From an uncultured Bacteroidia bacterium (GTDB lineage Bacteria > Bacteroidota > Bacteroidia > Bacteroidales > UBA932): a stretch of DNA of 49,266 nucleotides. This document shows positions 16,436 through 24,813 of the stretch, one piece after another. The notes beneath the pieces are model-generated. The model had not been told where the DNA came from, did no database searches, and saw nothing but the letters and a program-made list of their open reading frames with translations. The stretch is taken from the NCBI GenBank assembly GCA_902778105.1, contig CACYWN010000018.1, forward strand, positions 1-49,266. The letters run 5' to 3'. The first letter of the stretch is position 1; the number at the start of each line of letters is the position of its first letter. A program made the translations under genes and the position numbers.

Positions 16436-17779
16436 TTAGATCGTTCCCTGTTCCAACATGGCCTGGGCGACCTTCATGAAGCCGGCGATGTTCGCGCCCT
16501 TCACGTAGTCGACGGTGCCGTCCGGCTGGGTGCCGAACTTCACGCACTGCTCGTGGATGGACTTCATGATGAAGTGAAGCTTGTCGTCAACTTCCTTGGC
16601 ATCCCAGGAGATGTGCTCCGCGTTCTGGGTCATTTCGAGACCGGAGGTGGCGACGCCACCGGCGTTCACGGCCTTGCCCGGGGCAAAGAGGATGCCGTTG
16701 TGCTGGTAATAGTGGATGGCGCCCGGCTGGCAGCCCATGTTGGACACCTCGCAGCAGCACCAGCAGCCGTTGGCAACCAGTTCCTTCGCATCTTCCTCGG
16801 AGAGCTCGTTCTGGAAAGCGCAAGGGAGCGCGATGTCCACAGGGATGGACCAGGCCTTCTTGCCGGCGGTGAAGAACGCCTTGTCCGGGAACTTGGTGGC
16901 CATGTCTTCGACCAGGTTGCGGTTGGAGGCGCGCATGACGAGCATGTAGTCGATCATGTCCTTGGTGATGCCGTCAGGGATGTGGCAGACACCGTCCGGA
17001 CCGGAGATGGCGATGACCTTCGCACCGAGTTCCGTAGCCTTGGTGGCAGCGCCCCAGGCGACGTTTCCGAAGCCGGAGAGGGCGATCTTCTTGCCCTTGA
17101 TGTCCTTGCCGGCCTTCTCCAGGAGGTGCTGGGTGAAGTAGAGGGCACCGAAGCCGGTGGCCTCCGGACGGAGGATGGAGCCGCCCCAGGTGCCGCCCTT
17201 GCCGGTCAGCACGCCGGTATTGTACTGGCGGGCCAGCTTCTTGTACATACCGTACATGTAGCCGATCTCACGGCCGCCCACACCCACGTCGCCGGCAGGG
17301 ATGTCCTGGTCGGGACCGATGCAGTTCCAGAGTTCCAGCATGAAAGCCTGGCAGAAACGCATGATTTCGTCATTGGACTTGCCCACGGGATCGAAGTCGG
17401 AGCCGCCCTTGGCACCGCCCATCGGCAGGGTGGTAAGGGCATTCTTGAAGGTCTGCTCGAAGCCGAGGAACTTGAGCATGGAAGGGGTCACAGCCCGGTG
17501 GAAGCGGAGGCCGCCCTTATAGGGACCGATGGCGCTGTTGAACTGGATGCGGTAGCCGAGGTTCGTCTGCACCTCGCCCTTGTCGTCGACCCAGGTCACG
17601 CGGAAGGTGAAGATGCGGTCGGGTTCGACCATCCTTTCGACAATCTTCGCCTTCTCAAACTCCGGATGCTGGTTATAGACCTCTTCGATGGATTCGAGGA
17701 CCTCCTGCACGGCCTGAAGATACTCCTTCTCGAGCGGGTACTTGGCCTGGAGTTTTGCCATAATGTCTTGTGTTTTCAT
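16436..17779 (-). CDS. gdhA: NADP-type glutamate dehydrogenase
   Basis: A 447-residue hexameric-type GDH that interconverts 2-oxoglutarate plus ammonia and glutamate, a main ammonia-assimilation route in gut Bacteroidales. Seen are YKGGLRFHRAVTPS, the glycine-rich KNALTTLPMGGAKGGSDFDP with the catalytic lysine, the PAGDVGVGGREIGYM block and the nucleotide fold ALSGFGNVAWGAATKATELGAKV. The length matches the 450-residue small GDH class. NADP preference is assumed from this class. It is monocistronic, with promoter 17842-17871 and terminator 16390-16414. Confidence 0.96.
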   Translation of the reverse strand: MKTQDIMAKLQAKYPLEKEYLQAVQEVLESIEEVYNQHPEFEKAKIVERMVEPDRIFTFRVTWVDDKGEVQTNLGYRIQFNSAIGPYKGGLRFHRAVTPSMLKFLGFEQTFKNALTTLPMGGAKGGSDFDPVGKSNDEIMRFCQAFMLELWNCIGPDQDIPAGDVGVGGREIGYMYGMYKKLARQYNTGVLTGKGGTWGGSILRPEATGFGALYFTQHLLEKAGKDIKGKKIALSGFGNVAWGAATKATELGAKVIAISGPDGVCHIPDGITKDMIDYMLVMRASNRNLVEDMATKFPDKAFFTAGKKAWSIPVDIALPCAFQNELSEEDAKELVANGCWCCCEVSNMGCQPGAIHYYQHNGILFAPGKAVNAGGVATSGLEMTQNAEHISWDAKEVDDKLHFIMKSIHEQCVKFGTQPDGTVDYVKGANIAGFMKVAQAMLEQGTI

Positions 17780-17841
17780 AACGATTGATTGGTTTTTTGT
17801 GTTAATTATGAAGTAAAATCCTTTTACGCGTTTAAAGCATA

Positions 17842-17871
17842 CAAATGTAAGTAATAAAAAGGAATCCGCAA
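17842..17871 (-). promoter_or_regulatory. sigma-ABfr promoter for gdhA
   Basis: TACATTTG at 17842-17849 and TTG at 17869-17871 on the minus strand, spacer 19 nt. The leader is about 60 nt. Confidence 0.75.
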
Positions 17872-17929
17872 ATACTTTTTAACCAAAAATGACGGTCTTC
17901 CGGGCCTCTTCCATTTCCCGGAAATATCG

Positions 17930-17937
17930 TATCTTTG
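17930..17937 (+). promoter_or_regulatory. sigma-ABfr -7 element for the gene at 17958
   Basis: TATCTTTG, 20 nt before the ATG. No clear TTG at -33. Confidence 0.6.
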
Positions 17938-17957
17938 CAGCCTCAACCGACATTGCG

Positions 17958-18491
17958 ATGAAAAAAGATTTCAAGGACAGGCTCTCTGCCTGCATCAAGG
18001 ACCTTACCGGCGCCGAAATAAAGGGAATCGTTGTGGATGAGGAAGGAGGGCAGGTTTCCGTCGTCCTCGTTCCGGGACGGGGACACGGCCGTGTCTCCCT
18101 CTCCCAGCTGCCCGATGTCCTGAAGGTCGCCGACGTGGATATCGTGGGAGGAGACATCACCCTTCTGGGCAACTACGCGGGCGTCCGGGATTTCGTGGAT
18201 TCCTGGAACCTGGAGGCCGACGATCCCCGGATCGGGCGCTTCATCGAAATCCTCCGCCGGGAAACCCGCGGAGAAGTGGCGAACGTGGAGTTCCGCTCCG
18301 GCGAGCTTCTCTACGAGCTTACGGTCCGCACCCTCGATTTCACCGCCCCGGAATACGTCTACATCGAAGGGGTGGACTTCCGGAACCGTATCCTCTACTG
18401 CTACACTTTCGTAGAGGACATGAACGACATCCTGGAGACGGATTCGTTCTCCATCCTGGGATATCCGTTTACGGGGACCCTCAAGAGCTAG
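17958..18491 (+). CDS. hypothetical protein, 177 residues
   Basis: I do not recognise this protein. The start at 17958 (MKKDFKDRLSACIKDLTGAEIKG) lies after the -7 element; an earlier in-frame ATG at 17889 lies before it. The protein is acidic, has no signal peptide or membrane segment, and reads as mixed alpha/beta. Strand-like blocks are EIKGIVVDEEGGQVSVVLVPG and EVANVEFRSGELLYELTVRTL. It is a single-gene unit between gdhA (divergent) and ompH (convergent), with a shared hairpin terminator after it. Codon use is like the neighbours, so it is probably a native cytoplasmic protein. Confidence 0.7.
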   Translation: MKKDFKDRLSACIKDLTGAEIKGIVVDEEGGQVSVVLVPGRGHGRVSLSQLPDVLKVADVDIVGGDITLLGNYAGVRDFVDSWNLEADDPRIGRFIEILRRETRGEVANVEFRSGELLYELTVRTLDFTAPEYVYIEGVDFRNRILYCYTFVEDMNDILETDSFSILGYPFTGTLKS

Positions 18492-18519
18492 GTTCCCCGC
18501 TACGCCTGCAGCGACAAAA

Positions 18520-18544
18520 AATCCCGGCCGGAGTGGTCGGGATT
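18520..18544. terminator. bidirectional intrinsic terminator
   Basis: Arms AATCCCG and CGGGATT (18520-18526, 18538-18544). A-rich sequence on the left serves the minus-strand ompH and CTTTGT on the right serves the plus-strand gene, so one hairpin can end both convergent units. Confidence 0.7.
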
Positions 18545-18568
18545 CTTTGTCATGCCGGATGAGGAAGC

Positions 18569-19132
18569 CTACTGGGCAGGCTGTGCCTGAGCCTGGGCCT
18601 GGAGCTCCTGCTGGAGCTGCTCGAGGGTGCGGCCATCCTTGATGCCGAGCGCCTTGCGGGCGGCGGGGGTCAGGTCCACGACGGCGCTTTCATCGAAGTA
18701 GAGGGCGGTGGCAGTATCGAAAACGGCGACAATGCCCTGTGCCTTGGCGAGATCCTGGACAGCCTTCTGGGCCTTCTCCATGATGGGATTCATCAGTTCG
18801 GCCTGCTTCTGCTGCATTTCCTGGGAGAACGTCTGCTGGAACTCCTGGATACGGTTCTGGATGTCCATCAGCTCCTTCTCCTTGGCCTCCTTGATGGCGG
18901 CAGTCCAGGAAGCGGACTTCTGCTGGTACTGGTTGGCCTTGGACTGATACTCCTCGACCATCGTGGAGAAGGTTTCCTGTCCTTCAGTCTGCATCGCATT
19001 GATCTGCTCGCGGGCGGCGTCAGCCTCGGGAGCGAGCTGATAGAGTTCGGTGAAGTTGACGCGGCCGAGCTTCTGGGCGGAAGCGGTCAGGGTCAGGAGC
19101 GCCATGGCGGCGATAGCAAAGATCTTTTTCAT
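18569..19132 (-). CDS. ompH: OmpH/Skp family periplasmic chaperone
   Basis: A 187-residue exported protein: signal peptide MKKIFAIAAMALLTLTASAQ, the conserved opening KLGRVNFTELYQLAPE, then a long Q/E/K-rich coiled coil (about residues 45-125) and the closing GIVAVFDTATALYFDESAVVDLTP. Skp-type trimers hold unfolded outer-membrane proteins with their helical tentacles. It follows bamA on the same strand by 57 nt, the usual Bacteroidota order uppS-bamA-ompH. A glutamine/alanine-rich tail ends the protein. A lipidated paralogue is at 24201. Confidence 0.9.
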   Translation of the reverse strand: MKKIFAIAAMALLTLTASAQKLGRVNFTELYQLAPEADAAREQINAMQTEGQETFSTMVEEYQSKANQYQQKSASWTAAIKEAKEKELMDIQNRIQEFQQTFSQEMQQKQAELMNPIMEKAQKAVQDLAKAQGIVAVFDTATALYFDESAVVDLTPAARKALGIKDGRTLEQLQQELQAQAQAQPAQ

Positions 19133-19189
19133 ATGAGTTATAGTTTTTGATTTCGTGTCAGGGTCGGGTAAGACAAATATTATACCAAA

Positions 19190-21811
19190 TTAAAACTGCT
19201 GTCCGATGACGAAGTGGAACTGGCTTCCGCCATTCTTGGCATCGTCGAAGCCGTAGCCCCAGTCGACGCCCAGCAGGCCGATCATCGGGAGGAAGACACG
19301 GACGCCCACACCGGCGCTGCGCTTGATCTGGAAGGGATTGAAATCGCGGATGTCCGCCCAGCAGTTACCTCCCTCCAGGAAACCGAGGACATAGATGGTG
19401 GACTGCGGCTGGAGAATCACCGGATAACGGAGTTCCACCGTAAACTTGTCATAGAGGTTACCCGCATAGGTCTGGCCCGTGGAGTACGGGGTATACCGGA
19501 CCGGCGTGAGGGAATAGTCCTCGTAACCGCGCAGCGAGATGATTTCGGAGCCATAGGTCATATAGCCCGACATTCCGTCACCACCCACCTGGAAGCCTTC
19601 GAACGGGGAATAGCCCCAATTGCGGTTGTAGTAGCCGAGGAAGCCGAACTGGGCACGGCTCATCAGGACCAGGTCGCCGATGAGTTTCGTGTACACGGCG
19701 CCGCTGAACTTCCACTTGTGATACTCGATCCACTTGTAACGGTTGGCCGAACTCCACTCACGCTGGACCGTACCGGTATTGTCCAGATAGGTAGCGTCGT
19801 AATTCACGTCTTTCCAGCTGTCCACATTGACTTTCTCGCCATTCTTGTACGTGTACTTCCGGAAAAGGGAATAAGGAGGAGTCAGCTGCAGGGAAGCCGA
19901 GAAGTCGGAACCCTGACGGGGATAGATCTGCTGGTCCGTGGAGTTGCGGTTCAGGGAAAGGGTGTAGCTCAGGTTATGCGACACGCCGTCGTTGAAAGCG
20001 AAATAGCCGCTGTACCAGTTGGTGAGCTTATAGGTCTGCCAGCTGAGGCTGTTGTACAGGACGAAATAGTTGTCCGGCCACTTGAGCCGGTTGCCGAGGC
20101 CGGCGTTGAAGCCGAACACCTCGAACATGCGGTCCGTGGACAGGATGCCGATGTACAGGTAGGAGTCGGTCATCCTGGAATAATAGCCGGAAAGGCTCAG
20201 GGATGTAGGCTTCTTGCCGAAGAGCCAGGGCTCCATGAAGCTGGCGCTGAGGGTCGTGTAGTAGCGGCCGTTGGTCTGGAAGCGGAAGGAGAGCGTCTGC
20301 GCATCGCCCAGCGGAACGGGCCGCCAGGCCCCCTTCTCGAACATCCGGTGCGTGGAGAAGTTGTTGAAACTCACGCCCGCGGTGGCGACGAAGGTGTTGC
20401 CGCCCCAACCGCCGGAGAGTTCCAGCGTGGAAGAAGGCTTCTCGGTGACATTATAGACAATGTCGACGGTGTTATTCAGCGGATTGGGAAGGATGTTGTA
20501 TCCGCCTTGGCTCATGATGGCCTCCGCGTCGAACTGGCCGAGGGAAGCGATCTCACGGACGGAACGCTCAAAGTCCGTCTGGCTGAACAGGTAGCCGGGA
20601 CGCGTCATGATCTGGCGGCGGACCACTTTCTCGTTCGTGAGGTCGTTGCCGTTGATGACGATGTTGTTCAGGGTGGCCGGCTTGCCTTCGGAGATACGCA
20701 TCTCCACGTCCACGGAATCGTTCTGGATGTTCACCTCCACCGGGGTGACGTTGAAGAACAGGTAACCGTTGTCGCGGTAGAGCTTGGTGACGTCGTATTC
20801 AGTCTGCTTGCCGCCGCCGTGGAGGCGCTTGTCCATGGTGACCATGTCATAGATGTCGCCCTTCTTGATCTGGAGGATTTCGTCCAGGACCTCGGAGGGA
20901 TACACCGAATTGCCGGTCCAGGTCACGTTGCGGAAGAAGTATTTGGGGCCCTGGTCGAAGACCATGTCGATCGCCAGGTGCTTGTCGTCCACGTAATAGA
21001 CGGAGTCGCGGACCAGGCGGGCGTCGCGGTAGCCGGCCTCGTTGAAGGCCTCCAGGACGGTCTTCCGGTCAGTCTGGTACTCCTTCTCCTTGAACTTCTT
21101 GGATTTGAAGAAATTATACCACCGGGCCGAATGGGTTTCCTTCATCGACTTGGAGAGCTTGTATTCGCTCACGTCCTGGTTGCCGATGAAGTTGATGTCC
21201 TTGATGCGGACCTTGTTGCCTTTGTTGACGTCGAAATTCACCCGGATGGCGCTGCGGATCATCGTGTCCTTCTGGACCTGGACGTCCACGTCGCACAGGA
21301 GATAGCCCTTTTCCTTGTAGTAGCGCTTGATGATGTCGACGGAAGTCTTTTCCACATAGTCGGAGAATTCGCGGCCGGGACGGAGGTTCAGACGTTCCTG
21401 CAAGTCCTTGCGTTCGCCGGACTTGACGCCGGTATAGGTCCAGCGCGACACCCTCGGGCGCTCCTTGATCACGATCTTGAACCAGGCCGTGTCGCGGGAG
21501 GCGCTCAGGGAATCCACCACCATCGCGACATCCTCGAAATACCGCTGCGCGACCAGGCGGCGCACCACGCCGGTAGCGGCATCGCCCGGGACCGTCAGCT
21601 GCATCCCCTTCTGGAGACCGGTCAGTGAAATGATCTGGGCCTCGCCGAAGTACTGGTTTCCTTCCACGCCGATTCCCCCGATGACATAGGTCTTCGGATT
21701 GTTATAGTCGATCTCGATCGCACTGCGGTCGTTCTGGGCCTGGAGGTGGAATCCCCCGAGGCCGAGCAGAAGCAGGCAGACGGTCTTTCTTATCTTCATT
21801 CTCTCAAACAT
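19190..21811 (-). CDS. bamA: BamA outer-membrane protein assembly factor
   Basis: About 870 residues, the core of the BAM machine that folds beta-barrels into the outer membrane. A signal peptide is followed by tandem POTRA domains (about residues 40-450, for example IGGIGVEGNQYF, VRIKDINFIGNQDVSEYKL, NNIVINGNDLTNEKVVRR) and a 16-strand barrel ending FHFVIGQQF. Two starts are possible: MFERMKIRK at 21811 or MKIRKTVCLLLL at 21799. The promoter -7 element at 21819-21826 makes the first leaderless and the second a 12-nt leader. The second gives the cleaner signal peptide. The uppS stop is at 21833, so the promoter lies over the gap. Confidence 0.94.
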   Translation of the reverse strand: MFERMKIRKTVCLLLLGLGGFHLQAQNDRSAIEIDYNNPKTYVIGGIGVEGNQYFGEAQIISLTGLQKGMQLTVPGDAATGVVRRLVAQRYFEDVAMVVDSLSASRDTAWFKIVIKERPRVSRWTYTGVKSGERKDLQERLNLRPGREFSDYVEKTSVDIIKRYYKEKGYLLCDVDVQVQKDTMIRSAIRVNFDVNKGNKVRIKDINFIGNQDVSEYKLSKSMKETHSARWYNFFKSKKFKEKEYQTDRKTVLEAFNEAGYRDARLVRDSVYYVDDKHLAIDMVFDQGPKYFFRNVTWTGNSVYPSEVLDEILQIKKGDIYDMVTMDKRLHGGGKQTEYDVTKLYRDNGYLFFNVTPVEVNIQNDSVDVEMRISEGKPATLNNIVINGNDLTNEKVVRRQIMTRPGYLFSQTDFERSVREIASLGQFDAEAIMSQGGYNILPNPLNNTVDIVYNVTEKPSSTLELSGGWGGNTFVATAGVSFNNFSTHRMFEKGAWRPVPLGDAQTLSFRFQTNGRYYTTLSASFMEPWLFGKKPTSLSLSGYYSRMTDSYLYIGILSTDRMFEVFGFNAGLGNRLKWPDNYFVLYNSLSWQTYKLTNWYSGYFAFNDGVSHNLSYTLSLNRNSTDQQIYPRQGSDFSASLQLTPPYSLFRKYTYKNGEKVNVDSWKDVNYDATYLDNTGTVQREWSSANRYKWIEYHKWKFSGAVYTKLIGDLVLMSRAQFGFLGYYNRNWGYSPFEGFQVGGDGMSGYMTYGSEIISLRGYEDYSLTPVRYTPYSTGQTYAGNLYDKFTVELRYPVILQPQSTIYVLGFLEGGNCWADIRDFNPFQIKRSAGVGVRVFLPMIGLLGVDWGYGFDDAKNGGSQFHFVIGQQF

Positions 21812-21818
21812 TATCCGG

Positions 21819-21826
21819 CAAAGATA
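21819..21826 (-). promoter_or_regulatory. sigma-ABfr -7 element for bamA-ompH
   Basis: TATCTTTG on the minus strand in the 21-nt gap between uppS and bamA. It lets bamA-ompH be transcribed apart from nadK-uppS. Confidence 0.6.
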
Positions 21827-21832
21827 ACTCTT

Positions 21833-22531
21833 TTATTTCACTTTTCCATACCTGCGGTCCCGGGAGGCGTACGTTTCCAGGGCGGCGCGGAATTCGGGTT
21901 TGCGGAAATCCGGCCAGAGGACGTCCGTGAAGACGAACTCGGTGTAGGCACACTGCCACAGGAGATAATTGGAGATGCGCTGCTCCCCGGAGGTCCGGAT
22001 GAGCAGGTCCGGGTCCGGAATGCCGGAGGTGACCAGGTATTTCCCGAAATCCTCCGCCGTCATGTCCCGGACGCCTTCACTCCCCCTTTCCGCAGCCGCT
22101 TTCTTCATGGCCTGCAGGATGTCCCACTGCCCACTGTAGCTGAGGAAAACGATGAGCGTCATCCGGCCGCAGGCGGAAGTCTTCTCCATCAGGTCGTCAA
22201 TCGCCTTGTTCAGGGTGGCCGACAGCCGGGCGCGGTTGCCCAGCACGACAAAACGGACACCATTGTCCATCAAGGTTTTCACCTCGTTGCGGATGGCTTC
22301 CATCATCAGTTCCATCAGCCGGTCCACCTCGGCCTGGGGACGATTCCAGTTCTCCTCGGAAAAGGCGTAGAGGGAAAGGTATCTGACGCCGGCTTCGACC
22401 GCAGCCTCCGTGACGGCGCGGACGCTTTCCACCCCTTCCAGGTGGCCATAAACACGTTCACGGCCCCGGGCCTTCGCCCAGCGGCCGTTGCCGTCCATGA
22501 TGATCGAGACGTGCTGCGGTACGTTGTTCAT
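21833..22531 (-). CDS. uppS: undecaprenyl diphosphate synthase (cis-prenyltransferase)
   Basis: A 232-residue enzyme adding eight isopentenyl units to farnesyl diphosphate to make the C55 lipid carrier for peptidoglycan and O-antigen. Motifs are IMDGNGRWAK near residue 10 (catalytic Asp and diphosphate-binding loop), YAFSEENWNRP around residue 55-65, DLLIRTSGEQRISNYLLWQ and the EFVFTDVLWPDF block. The length is normal. It lies 3 nt after nadK and precedes bamA, a common Bacteroidota arrangement linking envelope precursors and assembly. Confidence 0.96.
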   Translation of the reverse strand: MNNVPQHVSIIMDGNGRWAKARGRERVYGHLEGVESVRAVTEAAVEAGVRYLSLYAFSEENWNRPQAEVDRLMELMMEAIRNEVKTLMDNGVRFVVLGNRARLSATLNKAIDDLMEKTSACGRMTLIVFLSYSGQWDILQAMKKAAAERGSEGVRDMTAEDFGKYLVTSGIPDPDLLIRTSGEQRISNYLLWQCAYTEFVFTDVLWPDFRKPEFRAALETYASRDRRYGKVK

Positions 22532-22534
22532 TCC

Positions 22535-23359
22535 TTATCCGTTGTTTCGAATATCCTCGCCCCAGAACAGCCTGGAAGTAAGCGCCCGGACGAAACCGGA
22601 CTCGGCGAGCCGGATACGCTTAAGCGAAAACTGTGCCATCTCGACATGGATGGTCCAGTCCTGGTCGATTTCGACCGTCCGGTTGTCGGTGCTCATGATG
22701 GCCTTGCCATCACGGCTTTCGAAGGAAATGTCCACCTTGGCCGTTTCGGGGAGGACGAGCGGACGGACGTTCAGGTTATGCGGTGCAACCGGAGTGATGA
22801 TCAGCACCTTCGTGTCCGGCAGGCAGATGGGGCCGCCCGCGCTGAGGGAATAGGCGGTGGAACCCGAGCAGGTGGAGACGATCAGGCCGTCGGCCCAGTA
22901 GGTGGGGAGGGTTTCGCCATTGACGGAGACCCTGATTCCGAGGACGGCGGGGCCTTTGCGGTGGATGGCCACCTCGTTGACCGAATAGGGCAGCATGCCG
23001 ATGGTCTTGCGGGCGGCCGGTCCCTTGAGCGTCGCATTGAGGACTGTCCGGTACTCGATGCTGAAGTCCCCTTCCATCAAGGCCTTGAGGACCGCCTCGG
23101 GACGGTTCTCGCACAGGAAGCCGATACGGCCGAAATTGACGCCCAGGATGGGAAGGCCGATGTCGGACACCACGTGTGCTGCGGACAGGAACGTGCCGTC
23201 ACCCCCCATGGACAGGACCAGGTCGGTATCCGGACGGACATCATTCTTGTTCCGGATCTCATATACTTCATAGGAAGCTGCCTGCAGCTCCGCCAGGAGC
23301 GAGCACATGTGCGGGTTGTCCCGCAGTTCATCTTTCAGGATGAAATAACCTATTTTCAT
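22535..23359 (-). CDS. nadK: NAD kinase
   Basis: A 274-residue kinase producing NADP from NAD. The hallmark GGDGT loop is in SMGGDGTFLSAAH (about residues 51-63). The second conserved region reads VNEVAIHRKGP, and the substrate loop is GLIVSTCSGSTAYSLSAGGPI. It heads the nadK-uppS pair, with promoter 23382-23389 in a gap shared with the divergent pdxJ. Confidence 0.95.
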   Translation of the reverse strand: MKIGYFILKDELRDNPHMCSLLAELQAASYEVYEIRNKNDVRPDTDLVLSMGGDGTFLSAAHVVSDIGLPILGVNFGRIGFLCENRPEAVLKALMEGDFSIEYRTVLNATLKGPAARKTIGMLPYSVNEVAIHRKGPAVLGIRVSVNGETLPTYWADGLIVSTCSGSTAYSLSAGGPICLPDTKVLIITPVAPHNLNVRPLVLPETAKVDISFESRDGKAIMSTDNRTVEIDQDWTIHVEMAQFSLKRIRLAESGFVRALTSRLFWGEDIRNNG

Positions 23360-23381
23360 TCGTCACTATCAAATCAGCCGC

Positions 23382-23389
23382 CAAAAATA
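23382..23389 (-). promoter_or_regulatory. sigma-ABfr -7 element for nadK-uppS
   Basis: TATTTTTG on the minus strand, 22 nt ahead of nadK. It sits back to back with the pdxJ promoter; the two -7 elements are 23 nt apart, so the two polymerases would overlap. Confidence 0.55.
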
Positions 23390-23412
23390 ACACTTTAAAT
23401 TATAAAAATCAC

Positions 23413-23420
23413 TATTTTTG
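23413..23420 (+). promoter_or_regulatory. sigma-ABfr -7 element for pdxJ
   Basis: TATTTTTG, 20 nt before the pdxJ ATG at 23441. Confidence 0.55.
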
Positions 23421-23440
23421 TCGCGAAAACATGCTGAAAT

Positions 23441-24160
23441 ATGACCCGACTGAGTGTTAACATCAATAAGATAGCCACCCTCCGCAACGCCCGCGGAGGA
23501 AATGTTCCCGACGTGACGAAGGCCGCCCTCGACTGCGAGCGGTTCGGCGCCGAGGGCATCACCGTCCATCCCAGGCCCGATGAGCGCCACATCCGCTACG
23601 CGGACGTCCGGGCCATCCGGCCCCTGGTGACGACCGAATTCAATATCGAAGGCAATCCCATCCCCCGGTTCATCGACCTGGTGGACGAAGTCGTGCCCGA
23701 CCAGGTGACCCTGGTCCCCGACGCGTACGACGCCATCACATCCAATGTCGGCTGGGACACCCTGAAAAACAAGGGCTTCCTGACCGAGGTGTGCCAGGAA
23801 TTCAAGGCGAGGGGCATCCGGACATCCATCTTCATCGACCCGGACCCGTTCATGGCCGAAGGAGCCGCGGCTTGCGGCGCCGACCGTGTGGAACTGTATA
23901 CGTTCGACTACGCTGCCGAATACCCGATGGACCCGGAAATCGCCATCGCCCGGTACCTGGAAACTGCGAAAGCCGTCCGCTCCTGCGGGCTCGGCCTCAA
24001 TGCGGGGCACGACCTCTCCCTTGTGAACCTCGCCTATTTCATCCGGACCATTCCCTGGACGGACGAGGTCTCCATCGGCCATGCCCTCATCTGCGACGCC
24101 CTGTACATGGGCCTGGAGTCCACGATTGCGGCCTATCTTGCGGAAATCCGCAAAAAATAG
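23441..24160 (+). CDS. pdxJ: pyridoxine 5'-phosphate synthase
   Basis: A 239-residue TIM-barrel enzyme that condenses 1-deoxy-D-xylulose 5-phosphate with amino-acetone phosphate to make vitamin B6 phosphate. Seen: [15 protein letters not shown] at the start (the phosphate and active-site Asn/His region), [32 protein letters not shown] and [14 protein letters not shown] near the C-terminus. It shares DXP as a precursor with dxr. It probably has its own promoter. A second TAnnTTTG promoter after its stop serves the next gene. Confidence 0.96.
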   Translation: MTRLSVNINKIATLRNARGGNVPDVTKAALDCERFGAEGITVHPRPDERHIRYADVRAIRPLVTTEFNIEGNPIPRFIDLVDEVVPDQVTLVPDAYDAITSNVGWDTLKNKGFLTEVCQEFKARGIRTSIFIDPDPFMAEGAAACGADRVELYTFDYAAEYPMDPEIAIARYLETAKAVRSCGLGLNAGHDLSLVNLAYFIRTIPWTDEVSIGHALICDALYMGLESTIAAYLAEIRKK

Positions 24161-24161
24161 C

Positions 24162-24169
24162 TATCTTTG
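24162..24169 (+). promoter_or_regulatory. sigma-ABfr -7 element for the ompH-like to recN operon
   Basis: TATCTTTG just after the pdxJ stop and 31 nt before the ATG at 24201. Confidence 0.65.
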
Positions 24170-24200
24170 CATTTTGTACTGAAATAATAAACACATCATA

Positions 24201-24809
24201 ATGAAAAAGTCTGTAACCATCCTCGCCGCTCTCCTGGGCCTTGCCCTCACCGGCTGCAACAACACCACGACCACCGCTCCCGCCGAAACCAAGTCCGACA
24301 GCACCGCCGTCGCCGGCAGCATCGTGTTCTTCAACATCGACAAAGTCATGGAAAGCTATGACATGGCGAATGACCTCCGCAGCGTGGTCGAGACCAAGGT
24401 CAACGGCATCCAGGCCGAAATCGACCGCCGCGGCAACAAGCTCCAGAAGGACGCCAACGATTTCCAGAACAAGATGGACAAGGGCCTGCTGACCACTTCC
24501 GTCGCGAACGCCCAGTACCAGAAACTCCAGCAGCAGCAGAACGAATACCAGCAGTACGCGATGCGCAAGCAGCAGGAAATGGCCGAGGAGCAGCAGGTGA
24601 TGATCAACCAGATCATGGATGCCATCTCCGAATATGTGAAGGAGTACAATGTTGACAAGCAGTACGCCCTTATCCTCACCACCTCCGGCGACATCCTTTC
24701 CACGCCCGTGGTGGTCGGCAGCCAGGCCCTCGACATCACCGACGATATCCTCGCCGGCCTGAATGCCGCCTACGTCAAGACCAAGGCGGCCGAAGGCAGC
24801 GCCAAGTAG
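24201..24809 (+). CDS. OmpH/Skp-like lipoprotein
   Basis: A 202-residue lipoprotein: signal MKKSVTILAALLGLALTGC with lipidated Cys19, a T/A-rich tether, then the Skp-like pattern IVFFNIDKVMESYDMANDL, a coiled coil rich in Q, K and E (about residues 65-140) and a closing YALILTTSGDILSTPVVV. It probably works as a membrane-tethered chaperone for outer-membrane proteins, in parallel with the soluble OmpH at 18569. It heads a plus-strand run with small gaps reaching recN. The function is inferred from the fold. Confidence 0.82.
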   Translation: MKKSVTILAALLGLALTGCNNTTTTAPAETKSDSTAVAGSIVFFNIDKVMESYDMANDLRSVVETKVNGIQAEIDRRGNKLQKDANDFQNKMDKGLLTTSVANAQYQKLQQQQNEYQQYAMRKQQEMAEEQQVMINQIMDAISEYVKEYNVDKQYALILTTSGDILSTPVVVGSQALDITDDILAGLNAAYVKTKAAEGSAK

Positions 24810-24813
24810 TCCG

